Shown piece after piece: positions 12,301 through 21,586 of a stretch of 64,000 nucleotides of DNA; the stretch's first letter is position 1; each line of letters opens with the position of its first letter. Source of the DNA: Phalacrocorax aristotelis (lineage: Eukaryota; Chordata; Aves; Suliformes; Phalacrocoracidae); assembly GCF_949628215.1 (NCBI RefSeq), contig NC_134283.1:12709638-12773637 (forward strand), read 5' to 3'. The notes below the pieces were generated by a model. The model worked only from the letters and a program-made list of their open reading frames with translations, ran no database searches and had not been told where the DNA came from. The translations under genes were made by a program, and so were the position numbers.

Positions 12301-14714
12301 CCCAGAAGGTCTATAGAGGAAATCCACAGTTACTGTATGACATATTTAATTACTTTTGGACAGTCCTTAAACTCCTTATTTTAAGCAGTGGAAGCAAATT
12401 AGTGACTTGATGATCTTTATCTGAGGCTATTACTCTGTCTTGAAGAAATGCTGCTTGGAGTGAAGCCTCTATGGGCTCTGGATACTGATTCAAATTTTAC
12501 AGTTGCTGGGATGGCAGCAAAAACTTTCCAGTATTCTTTTTAATACCTAATTTTTTTGTCTAGATTTTAAAAACCAAAAATACCCAGAATGACAATACCT
12601 TAATTGTATTCTAACGTTACCTCAACAATCAATCCCGAGGGTGCTTGCACAAGAGAGTTTTGTCTTGGTAATGTTAGCGGAGGGTAGGACTATGGGGACA
12701 AGAGGGTGTCTTACTAAGAAGTTTCTGCGCTTGAATAAAACTGTCCCTCAGAGGAATTAGGAGGTCATAAAAATTGCAGTATATCCATGTGCTGTTGGGT
12801 ACATATTAACACAACTGAACACCGAATGTTGTTAAAAGCCAGCTTGGAAGCTAGAGGCAGGGATCAACCTGGGTTTCTAGACTGCCAGCTAGGAATAGTA
12901 TATGATCAGAAGAAACGTGCCATTTTAATGAACAACTAATAGCAGTGAAGGATGTTTTTAACATCACGCAGTTCACTGAAGGGATGATCCTTAAATCTGT
13001 ATTTGGACAAACTCCATTTAAGTTTCATGCGACTAAAAGTTGCCATGTTTTATTGGTTATACTGGTAGCTATGCTATTATCAAATGCTCATAGTGGGATC
13101 CTGCTGTAGCTTGCACTTGTTCAGAAGATGCCTAAGATAGGCACCTGTGCTGTAGGTCTCACACTGTTCATCACAAACAGTATTTAGTCTCTGGATGAAT
13201 GGAAATGAGCAGCTATTTTATCTTACAGTCCTGTCCCAAACCCTGGTCTTGCCACTTCTTGTTTGCAGGAGTGGTGTGTTTTGGGTTTTTTTTTTGTCTG
13301 GTTTTGAAGTTCTCTGTCTCTGATTGAAATTCAGCAAAGGCTGACCAAGATTACCTAGGATAATCTCTTAGAAAATGGTTATACACAGTTCAGTGTGCGA
13401 GAGAATAAATGTAATCTTTTGGAAAGTGCTGATCTGACAGCCCTGTCATTGATGGCTGCTGTTCAGATGAATAGCATGAGCAACACAAATAATTACTTGT
13501 TTGCTCTGATGAATTCTGTCTCACAGACTCTGTCAACGTTCTTCTTTTGCCTGCAAGTTAACTCCAGAGACACAATCTTTGCTGGAAGGTGATGGAAGCT
13601 GTAGGACAACACTTCTTTTCTCTCTTTCAGCTGGCATAAAGATTCTGATCGGGGCAATTAACACGTACTGCACTGGAACCTTTTCTGACAGCAGCTGTAC
13701 TCCAGGAACTGCAGCACAATTCTCAGACAGCGTTAACGGCTGCCTCACTAGAAGGGAAACTGCTTTTTTCTTTTTTTTTTTTTTTTTTTGCAATAGGTAG
13801 TTACTTGGCTTTTACAATCATGCCACTCCCATATAACGTAACGAGCAATTATTCCACAGATGGATAAAATTTTAACAGAAATCACTGTAGATGTTTGAAC
13901 TACTAATGCAGGAAGATTTCTTTTAATATGGCATTTGTGAATATCCTCTCTCACCTTTGTTGCCAGACTCATAATCAGTGTTTAATGATGAAAAAATATT
14001 CAGATCTGAATTTCAGAACAAAAATTTGGGGCGCTTCTGTCATTTTTATTTAGCTTCTAACATGAAATTAGACTTGGTTTTGAACATAGGTGTGTTAGCG
14101 CAGGCTGCACAGGTGTTCCTCATGCATTCTCATCTGCTTGGTGAGTGTTGTCTTTCTTAGGCATGTTGTAGTGGCAGAGTTGGTGGAACAGGCCAATCCT
14201 TCATGTGTTCCCACCAAACGGACTGCCTTGGGGTTGTTCCTTCTTTATTTCCACTAGAATGTGAAGTTTTGGGACCTGCAGAGAATATTAGTTTAACGTG
14301 AATGGTTTCTCACTCCAGGATGCATAAAAGACGGCAGAACTGCAGCTGTGTGTTCAAACCAGCCCAACCTACTCCCTCTACAAGAAGAAAGAAAACCCAA
14401 CAAAACCGAGCAGTTTCTTCAGCGATGTGTTCCCAAGCACGCAGGAGCAGACCAAAATGTCAGCGACTGCTGAAGCCTCTTTTACTAGCGGGGACTTTGG
14501 CCAATACTTGTCAGATGCTGTCAGAGATGCTGACTGCCATCCCCAGGCTGTGCCCCAGGACTCGCTGTGGGTGTTTTGCACCGAAGGAGACGGCTTAGTT
14601 GCCAGCAGTCTGAGTAGTACCCTGAGCTCCGAGGGACTAGAGGAGGGTATAGTGTATGATGACATTGAGACACTGAGTGTACTGTACTCACATACAGATG
14701 CAGAAGACCTGTAG
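202..14714 (+). CDS. Type III classical cadherin (fly CadN / chicken Hz-cadherin-like), 3' part of gene
   Basis: Partial gene; the 5' exons lie before base 1. Exons join in phase at 202-329, 2317-2440, 3001-3181, 4012-4178, 4969-5224, 6961-7141, 8116-8360, 11046-11200 and 14331-14714 (or from 14319, see last exon). This gives about 606 residues. Order: C-terminal half of a laminin-G domain, EGF, full laminin-G, two EGF-type cysteine modules, one transmembrane helix, juxtamembrane segment with RENILNYNEEGGGEQD, and a tail with GDFGQYL and DSLWVF. Laminin-G plus EGF next to the membrane followed by a classical cadherin tail is the type III pattern of fly N-cadherin; type I and II cadherins lack these modules. 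The family mediates calcium-dependent adhesion and links to beta- and p120-catenin. Type III cadherins are known in chicken retina and, to my knowledge, have been lost in mammals. The domain identification is strong. Whether the full tail is made is uncertain because of a TAA in the last exon. Confidence 0.88.
1085..1555 (+). mobile_element. Old CR1-type LINE fragment (3' reverse-transcriptase side)
   Basis: In plus orientation the text follows the order of the CR1 3' region: a CAAAGGGCCAAGTGCTGCA block, then CAGCAATGTCACAG, then CCTCAGCTGGAGTTCTGGGT, then CCAGAGAAGAGCAATGA and GAAAGCTGAGGAGAG. It is heavily diverged, with frames broken, and lies in a cadherin intron. The match is from memory of CR1 consensus sequences, not from a search. 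Confidence 0.7.
2317..2440 (+). CDS. Cadherin exon: end of laminin-G domain
   Basis: With the AG carried over from the previous exon this reads YLNVNHVLQLGGV and then HFSGCLRNFILD. The LNVN...QLGGV and F.GC.RN motifs are hallmark positions of the CadN laminin-G domain. The acceptor is ttttaaag|G and the donor is CTCAG|gtacga, phase 0. The exon is too short to stand out as an open frame and was found by phase and homology. Confidence 0.8.
3001..3181 (+). CDS. Cadherin exon: laminin-G end plus EGF domain
   Basis: Starts VYDLQSPAESLNSFPGC, matching the last strand of a CadN laminin-G domain. It continues with an EGF module of six cysteines ending in FACHCLPGYYGYQCEK. The acceptor is ctcttgaag|GTG and the donor is AAAG|gtgaag, phase 1. 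Confidence 0.88.
4012..4178 (+). CDS. Cadherin exon: laminin-G domain, first part
   Basis: Reads EYTFGPGSHVRYQLP then RRTLFEAMIRTRQPDSVI and ends in the HITLQ strand. These are the opening beta strands of a second laminin-G domain. The acceptor is gtctttttag|TT and the donor is ACAG|gtgagc. Phase 1 in, phase 0 out. Confidence 0.88.
4969..5224 (+). CDS. Cadherin exon: laminin-G domain, core
   Basis: Begins GFLVVSYNLGDGDYSVSL, then IDNGEWHHITLERNENEFTL, then SSLVLGNTYPFN. The DG.WH.I.LER and LGN strings are classical laminin-G positions. The ATG at 4912 is intronic and is not the start. The exon begins after ttgttcag at 4968 and ends CAAG|gtgagg, phase 1. Confidence 0.9.
6961..7141 (+). CDS. 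Cadherin exon: laminin-G end plus first part of cysteine-rich EGF module
   Basis: Reads GCMKDVRFNNYRIPLD (the GC...R.N..R.P. closing motif of laminin-G), then EACRNNPCNQEFICIDLW. The NPC...C.DLW...C pattern matches the EGF module next to the membrane in CadN. The acceptor is ccttgcctcag and the donor is TGCAG|gtaact, phase 2. Confidence 0.88.
8116..8360 (+). CDS. Cadherin exon: EGF module and start of transmembrane helix
   Basis: Starts (S)CPPGHMM and continues with an EGF ending FQCHCPDGYTGHNCE. A short stalk follows, and then the hydrophobic run SSVFAICICFLALL. The donor is TTAG|gtagtt, phase 1. The rest of the helix (ALFTAVFLW) is in the next exon. If the donor is ignored the frame continues for 12 more codons to TGA at 8396-8398. 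Confidence 0.88.
8361..9320 (+). other. Intron start that could act as an alternative terminal exon
   Basis: Read-through of the transmembrane exon adds GSYGNYILYYLW and stops at 8396-8398. No coding sequence follows until AATAAA at 9298-9303, with a second AATAAA at 9465-9470. This is what an intronic polyadenylation site looks like, but it is unproven. The stretch also holds the 18-base perfect palindrome at 8901-8918. Confidence 0.3.
8901..8918. repeat. Perfect 18-base palindrome
   Basis: GATGTCACTAGTGACATC equals its own reverse complement. A second, outer inverted pair (AAGAAGGA and TCCTTCTT) surrounds it imperfectly. It is in the putative alternative 3' end of the cadherin. Confidence 0.85.
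9321..11045 (+). other. Cadherin intron, rest
   Basis: Intronic sequence between the two halves of the transmembrane helix. I see no exon, RNA gene or recognisable repeat in it. Short open frames here have no splice or homology support. Confidence 0.6.
11046..11200 (+). CDS. Cadherin exon: end of transmembrane helix and juxtamembrane domain
   Basis: Reads ALFTAVFLWARWKSHRGL, then HPEDLEDIRENILNYNEEGG and ends GEQDQ. RENILNY.EEGGGE.D is the near-invariant signature of the classical cadherin juxtamembrane region, the p120-catenin side of the tail. The acceptor is gttgacacag and the donor is CCAA|gtaagg, phase 0. It proves that the EGF/laminin-G exons upstream belong to a classical cadherin. 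Confidence 0.92.
11201..14318 (+). other. Cadherin last intron
   Basis: About 3.1 kb from gtaagg to the tttctcactccag acceptor. It contains a T19 run at 13771-13789. No further cadherin exon was recognised; the juxtamembrane and catenin-binding exons join directly in phase 0. Confidence 0.6.
13771..13789. repeat. T19 homopolymer
   Basis: Nineteen T after a shorter T run in the last cadherin intron. A lysine-rich reverse open frame here is a by-product of this run. Confidence 0.9.
14331..14714 (+). CDS. Cadherin last exon: divergent catenin-binding tail
   Basis: The open frame contains GDFGQYLSDAVRDAD, PQDSLWVF, EGDG and SSLSSTLSS. These align in order with GDIGDFI, DSLLVF, EGSGS and SLSSL of the beta-catenin-binding domain. 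The C-terminus is short and ends TLSVLYSHTDAEDL; the WGPRF..LADMYG block of the family is absent. The natural acceptor (tttctcactccag, exon from 14319) would read D-A-stop, with TAA at 14325-14327. Starting at the next AG (exon from 14331) restores the frame and removes four codons. I give the latter start because it keeps the homologous region open. The stop may instead be a real truncation. The stop codon of the long form is TAG at 14712-14714. Confidence 0.65.
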   Translation, partial: TAELQLCVQTSPTYSLYKKKENPTKPSSFFSDVFPSTQEQTKMSATAEASFTSGDFGQYLSDAVRDADCHPQAVPQDSLWVFCTEGDGLVASSLSSTLSSEGLEEGIVYDDIETLSVLYSHTDAEDL

Positions 14715-15050
14715 GTCACCAAGTCTGCTGTTTTCAATGTTTGGAAGCAAGGGTGAAAGGCAGATTTTTCATGCTCTTCCTATGTACCACACCCCCCCCC
14801 CCCCCCCCCCTTTATTTAACCCTGTTATGAGAAGCGGTCAAATTCCCACTAATGAGCAACAATTTGCATCTAACTGAAGCATTCAGTAGTAGGAGCTAAT
14901 CCTGGGGACATTCTAGACATTTACATTTGGGGACACAAACTTACTGGAAAGAATAAAAGGAGAACTTGGGGTACTTAGTAATTCACATACAGTGTTTAAG
15001 AAATAAATAGGTTTTTTGTCACTAATGTAATAAAGCACTCTGAGAGATCC
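14715..15050 (+). other. Probable cadherin 3' UTR with polyA signals
   Basis: AATAAA hexamers on the plus strand lie at 14952-14957, 15002-15007 and 15029-15034, 240 to 320 bases after the stop. A run of 19 C residues at 14792-14810 lies inside. The true cleavage site cannot be chosen from sequence alone. Confidence 0.5.
14792..14810. repeat. C19 homopolymer
   Basis: Nineteen consecutive C in the putative cadherin 3' UTR. Such runs are often misread, so the true length is uncertain. Confidence 0.9.
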
Positions 15051-16894
15051 TCTTTACATAAGCTAAGATGGTGCTCAAAGGATGAAGAAAGCATGTGGTG
15101 TCTACTTCTTTCAGCAGGAGATTTAGCCGTTATTTGAAGAAAAAAGCACATTGTCTTTTTCTTGTTGAAATAGAGCCCATGTTGTATTATATCCATGTCG
15201 CTTCCCTGGCTGGGGCCCTGTTACAGCACCTGCTCCCTGGACGTAGTGCAGCTGAGAGTCAATGGATCCAGGTAAAGGAATGAAGCAGCATGGACAGTGA
15301 TCTTTAACTGTGGTTGTAGCTTGATGAAATCCCTTTATGCTGTCATATAAACGCAGAAATGGAATTTAGCCACAACACATCAAATTGGCTGCTTGCAACT
15401 AAATACTTCTCTTAATTAAAAGGCCAGGTTTTCTAAGGTGCTTGCCTCAGAGGACGCTAGTTAGGAATTTCAGTAGCAAGCACCACAGTTCACCACAATC
15501 TTTCGTTCCTAATGGGCTACTAAAATGAGCCTAAACTAAGGACTGGCTGGAACCACATAATTTGCATCTACAGTCCTGTCCCTTGTGTTCTGCTAAACCT
15601 CCTTTCATAGGAGCACTGCAAGAATTAGGTTTGAGAGGCTGGAGATGGACTGGTTTAGTAGAAGCACTGACCAATTGCAGTTGCAGCCAAGTAATGCCTT
15701 GGGAAGAGCTGCCTGGGGACGCAGGTGCATTTTTCCGTGAAGAAAAAACCCAACATCCCTTGGATGCTGCCAAAATATGTAGTGGCTTCAGGATGGCAAA
15801 AGACTGAAGGTCTTCCCTATAGCCAAAAAAGAACTTCACCCACAACTGGGATTTCTAAAACCAAAATCCTGTGATAAACAAAGCCCAGCCAAAAGTCTAA
15901 TAACTCAAAGTTGGTAATTTTCCAAAAACCATGCCTGACAGCACGTAGTAATACAGGCCTACCTCAGATACATTTTTAGGAGAAAATCATGATCAACTGG
16001 GGACAGAGAAACAGGGAAAAACTAACAGCAGTTGCTGTTAGTGGAATATTATGCTCTAAATTATCAGCACCTTTTTCAGTCCAGCTAGTGTTCTGGATTT
16101 TTTTTAAAAAAGCTTGACAATATTTGGAAGAGAGAAGCTTCCAAAAAAAAATTTTTTTTAATTAAGACCACTTGTATATATAAATGGAGTAAAGTGCAGC
16201 AAGAACACAGTCTTGTTTTGTGCTGTTTCTTGATATACAATATGTAAATTTTATATCCAGCTGATGATATATCCTAGTCAAAGATAATTTACTTCATTTA
16301 AACAAAGCATAAAACAATGTATTGTAAAATACATTAAGCAAAGCAGTTTTACAGTTGCATCAATAGCTTGTTTTTGGAGGTCTGATTTTTATTTTTTTAT
16401 ATATATTAAAAAACCGAACCCAAATAGGTCATTGCAGTCTGCAGGCTAGCTTGATTTGCACACTTCCCAAACGAGAAACGCTCACAGTGTCTTGTCTCTG
16501 CATGCATTCGTGGCACACTTTGGAAGATCCTGAGCACACAATCAACTGATGGTTACACACTGCAGATAATGGGGCATTTTCATCTGGAAAAGCTAAATGC
16601 CATTTTTACCCATGCCTAATTGTTCTGATGGTACGTGGTCTGCAATTCTGTAATTTTCTGATATGTTTACCTGTGAGAAAACACAGGCTGAAGTATCTTG
16701 CCATGTTCACAAGTCAGGTACATCAGCTTCTGTATTTCATTGTCATAGCAGTCACAAAGAGGATATGAAAAATGAAGAAAATACATATTCTGCACAAAAA
16801 AATCTATTCCTTCCCCAAACAGCGGTCATTTTGTCTGCATACCTTGTTTTCTTTCCCTAACTATGGCTATGCTGTCATTTTGGCTGGTTTTAAT

Positions 16895-16985
16895 CTAATT
16901 TAGCTTGTAAGCTCCTTGGGGCAAGGACTATATTTGCCTGTGAAGGCTCATGCATATCTAAGGCACAGCATAAGTAATAAATAAG
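16895..16985 (+). repeat. Ancient amniote SINE/LINE 3' end relic
   Basis: Contains AGCTTGTAAGCTCCTTGGGG followed by CAAGGACTATATTTG, then AAGGCACAGCATAAG and AATAAATAAG. This string type (TGTAAGCTCCTTGGGGCAGGGAC...) is the common 3' end of MIR/L2-like and reptilian elements. The exact family cannot be assigned here. Confidence 0.5.
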
Positions 16986-18870
16986 CCTTCAGAATATCAT
17001 GTCTATTCCTTGCATATATCTAAGGTTGTCTAAAACTTGGGCTCTATTGAATTATTTCTTTCAGCTTTGCTCAGGTACTTCAACAGACATGAGTCAGGCA
17101 TGCTGTTCTGTCTGAAAAGCTGAGGGAAGCAGCAGTTGCTTCTAATTGATGTGTGGGCTCAAGCTCTAGTTAATGCACGCAGAAGATGTTACCGTAGCTG
17201 AGTTTGCCCAAGTGCTGCAGCTGGCTTGGGCCACAGACCGGTATTTCTCTCCACTACTCAAGTGCTTTTTGTGTGTAGCATGGGTGTGGGTTTTGCAACA
17301 AACAGTCAATTAGTCTGAGGAGGAGGAGATCCTTAACTACTTACATTCAGTAGAATTAGGTTGTGTTACCCATAGGCTTATTCCTTGTTCTGGGACTTCA
17401 CAGGTGCTGGGAAGAAGCTGCCATGTAGAATGTGTTCCTTATTACAGCTGTGGCACTAGTTTGTAAACAAACACTAATAATAATCACCACCACAACCTCA
17501 GAGCTGCTCGGGCAATTGCAGTTAGACATACACTTTACAGAATATACAGTATAAACCAAAAGGTCAGAAAACATTTAAAACCGGCTATAGGAACTTGTGT
17601 AGCTGCATTCTCAGTAACAGGATATACTCATTTGCAGCTCTCATGCCCTATTGAAGCCTACTTTTCCTCTTTCTAGGGCTTACTAATTAGTTCACTTAAT
17701 TTATCTGTTTTAATTTGCATGCTGCTCTTTTAATTACAATGCAATTTCTGAAAGCGTATCTTTGCTCAGTCCACATTTACACAGGCACATGCACATATTT
17801 CAGTACCGCTACAAAAAAGCCTAGCACAGTACAGTGCTGACGTGGCCCAAGAGCAGGGCCAGCTGCTTGACAACAGAAAGCTTTGCTGTGGGTGAGGGGG
17901 AAATTACAAAAAAAAAAAAAAATCACTGGGTCCCTAGGTAGTGGGATTTTCAGTAATCTGGTACTGTTATTAATCTTCCACATTCTTTACAGACTTAAAC
18001 ATGATGTAGGAGCATTTTGTTTAGTATAAGGTAATTGTAAAGGTCTGAAGTTTAAGTAAGCATGTGGCTATTAGTATTTAAACTCTCTGCCTGACAACTG
18101 TGTTAATCTTTGGATTTTTTTTCCCCCTTTTAAAATAACATTCCAAGTATATAACGTAGCCAAGCCATGCGAAAGCTGATTGTCCTTAGGTCTGACCTAC
18201 TGCCTTGTACTAGCAGGTTTAGAAGGGAAACTGTGGCTGCAGAAGGAGCAGGATTAGGAGAGTAAAAGAAAGTTGAGCATTTTCTTAATTATAGAAATTA
18301 TTAAAGCCACAGCCATTTCCAGGGGATTTGAATAAAGTGCTCACACTGTGCTAGTGGTAACTGTTGATGAGCAAGGAGGTTTTGAGAACCCTGGTTCTCT
18401 GGAACCCAGAATCCCCTCTGTACAAGCATAACCATACCACGTTATGGTAACATTCCATTAATAAGCAAATCTTACAGCAGTCCTGTCTGTACCTAATTAA
18501 CACTTGTGACAACTCCCTGTAGGTGTAGTACTACACATGTGACAACAGGACTGCGTGCAGGCATGGCACAGGAGACAAAGCCGCGCTGGACAGCTGTATG
18601 GAGAGCCCGGCACACCCCACTTCTCACTGCCGTAAGAATGCGTAGGCTTTTAAAAGCTTACCTATGAGCAGGATGTCCTAGTTCAGAAAAAGTACTTGAT
18701 ACATGTAACTTTTCTCTCCCAATGAACATACAGTTCTTTTTGTTAAGTAAGAATGCTCAAGCTTGAGCTACAATGTGGAAACAAGCAGATCCCTATTGGT
18801 CAAAGCAAATTATATTTATTTAAATGGAGTAACCGCCTCAGTCTACTGACCTTGCTAAAGTTAACACATA

Positions 18871-18903
18871 CGGGGGGGTGTGTGTTTGTGTGTGTGTGGT
18901 GTG
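18871..18903. repeat. GT-rich microsatellite
   Basis: A run of seven G followed by imperfect (TG)n with a TTTG interruption. It lies between the two convergent genes. Confidence 0.8.
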
Positions 18904-21586
18904 ACTGGTAAAAATCATGGCTGATGCCCCTTTAACTTGTAACCCAGCAAATTGTTAAAACACAAAAATGATTCAAAAAGTCAGGACTCTATGCACTGTC
19001 ACACGCTTCAGAAAAGTCAAAACTTCCAGCTGACAAATGCTTTGCTTTCATCCATATGAACTGAAACAAAGCACATTCCCTAACCCGCATCCTTCTCAAT
19101 CCACCCCAACATAAAAACCAACCAAGAAAGTGATTTTTTTTTTTTTTCAAATTACACAATTTATTTAGTATACAATACTCATTACATCTCTTTACAACAA
19201 CATATTATAAAATAACTATGTTAGATCTCACTGGCAGGACATTGAAACAAGAAATGAAAATATACTTATGTATCTCAAAAGCTTTTCTCCCCTAAAAACA
19301 TTCTGGCTACGTGAAAACATTTTGTCTCTGTGCTCTAAAAAGTCATTCACATCACAATTCCACTGAAAATATGCAGCTTAAAAGGCCTTGCAGACAACAG
19401 GTAACCTACACAAGAAGTTATGATGGCGCCATTCCTATTGCTAGTTATTTGTAAGCCTTTGGGAAATGCATTGCCAGGAGGGCTGGTCTTGGGGCTGGGC
19501 CATACCGATATGGCCGCTCAGTGATGCCACAGCAACCACTTGGAGAAAAGGTGTGTCAGGGTAATGCGGTTCAGGAACAGGAAAAGTTTTTTTTTTTAAA
19601 AAAAATTGCACATTTTTAATGCAGTGAATATAGATCACAGCAAGACATGGGAAGGAGAGAAAAAGAATTATCAGCCAGCTAGAAGACCACCCACCCCTTC
19701 AAAGTCTCAGCCTCTGACGCCCAACCCCACTGAACAGGGATGGTGCCCAACAGCCCCATGCCTCAGCCAGCTCTGGCCACTCACCACTGCTCCTGCCTTC
19801 CCCAGCGTGCTTTGCTCTGGTGGGCAAGCCTTTAAATCAGGGACTGAGAAGCAGCTGCTCTGCCCCTCTGGGGGCTGTGCTGGTGCATGTATTGCTTTCC
19901 TCTGAGCTGGTAAGTGGTTTTGTTCCTTGGCATTTTCTATTTTACTGTTTGAAAGGGATTGGTCTTCTTAGCTTTGTACTACATATTGTCACTGAAATAT
20001 GCCCTTGCCTTTAGTAGTAAATCTTTCTGATACCAAGAGCTGTTGGAATTGTTTAAAAGTGTCATCAGCTACCTAGGCTTTGAAGACTGTGAACTGCAAG
20101 TTAGGCAATCTCCAAAATACTTTGTATCTAAAACTTCACCTTTCCGGTGCACTACTGTGGGGGATGTTTGTGTTGCAAGAAGAAACTATATTACTGTGGT
20201 GGTTCTGGATCATGACAGCTGTTGGTTTTCATGCTTTCCCAAGCCCGCGGATAGCTTGGAGTCTATTGTGTTTTTTTTAAAAACCTAAAAAAATTTGCAC
20301 TTGGTAGTTTCTACAAAAAGATTAAATTTTTCCTTTGGCAACAATAGAGACTGTTTTTGAAAAAAAGTCTATTTAAAAATAACTGCTGTTACAGTCAGGA
20401 CTCCGAGTCTCAGCTGTTACCTACTAGTAAATCCTGAAAATTATAGGGTACCACTGGATCTTGGAATCTCTCACTGCAATCATAGGAAAGTTACTGCACC
20501 TTTAAAGAAAGATACAACCACATTTTAAAATAAGACACTACAGCCTAGACATACTTCACCTTACATGTGCTTGTTTTCAATTACTGTAAGGCACTCATTG
20601 AGGAATTCAGTGACCCATGCTTTCAGCAAGAACAGGCATGCATCATTACGGGCCTAATTAAAGTTTTAATACTGATTAAAATGTTTTATGATTGTATTAT
20701 GTTAAACTGCAGCAGTCTCCAACCTCATTAAGGGACACAGGCTAGAAATTACTTGGGAGTTTCAGTTGCTCAGTTTAACAACCTAGCTACTGTCAATGTT
20801 TGATTTAAATACAGTCTGATTAAATCACACTTTCCTTTTGTGTTAGCCTGGAAGTGCAGAGAGATGTTCAACATTGTTTAATGAGTATTTACCAAATATA
20901 AAATTGTCTGAGCATGTGACATCTCCATCTCTTCAGTAATTTACCTTAGAACAACTGAAAAGGGAAAACATTTAAATCATTTGGAATTGGAACACAGCTC
21001 AGTAGTGTAATGAGATTAGCTTTCACATCTTGATTAAATTAAATGTGGAGTTTGCTATCAGTAGCACTTTAAGTTTCCCATCATTAGAAATGAATTGCCG
21101 TGGTAATTATTATAACTGAGTTATTTGCACAGGCCACACTCTTATAGGTGTCCAAATGTTAATTCAACATTGGCCTGGAAGCACTTATTAAAAAAATTGT
21201 TTTTCATAAGAAACAAATGATCCTAGTGGATGTCTAATTAAAGTTGGAGAGTACTCTTAGACTTTCAATCAGACTTAATCTCTAATTTCAATATAAAACC
21301 AAAGCAGCGCTAAAACACAGCAAAAGTCATGTGTTAGCTGCATATAGCATTTAGAAAGTCAGTACAACTCATGAAGTTCTAGCCTGTAAAAAGACAAAGG
21401 GTACAAACAATTCTCAGGATTGACGCCTGTCTTCACTTAATCCTCCAAGTCAATTTAAAACAACTGTAGTCTATTGTTTAGGATAAAGAGCAAGGACACA
21501 ATGATTTTGTGCTAAAATATATAGCTTTATGTCTGAAATAGTGTACCTGAACTTATTTTAAATACCTAAGCTTCCTGCTGATTTTA

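Larger units (their letters stand above)
15051..19144. other. Intergenic region between convergent genes
   Basis: No exon, RNA gene or intact mobile element was recognised, except for the relic at 16895-16985. It contains an A-run near 17909-17922, a GT-rich tract at 18871-18903 and a short inverted repeat AGAACC-CT-GGTTCT at 18385-18398. I looked for PDCD5, the human neighbour of DPY19L3, and did not recognise it. Confidence 0.5.

Noticed and set aside
13533-13793. Lysine-rich small open frame
   Set aside because: Created by the T19 run read on the reverse strand.
14302-14598. 98-codon open frame with Arg/Cys-rich product
   Set aside because: Alternative frame of the cadherin tail exon; the other frame carries the conserved cadherin motifs.
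18385-18398. AGAACC-CT-GGTTCT as a steroid receptor element
   Set aside because: The spacing is two bases, not three, and the half-sites differ from AGAACA/TGTTCT.
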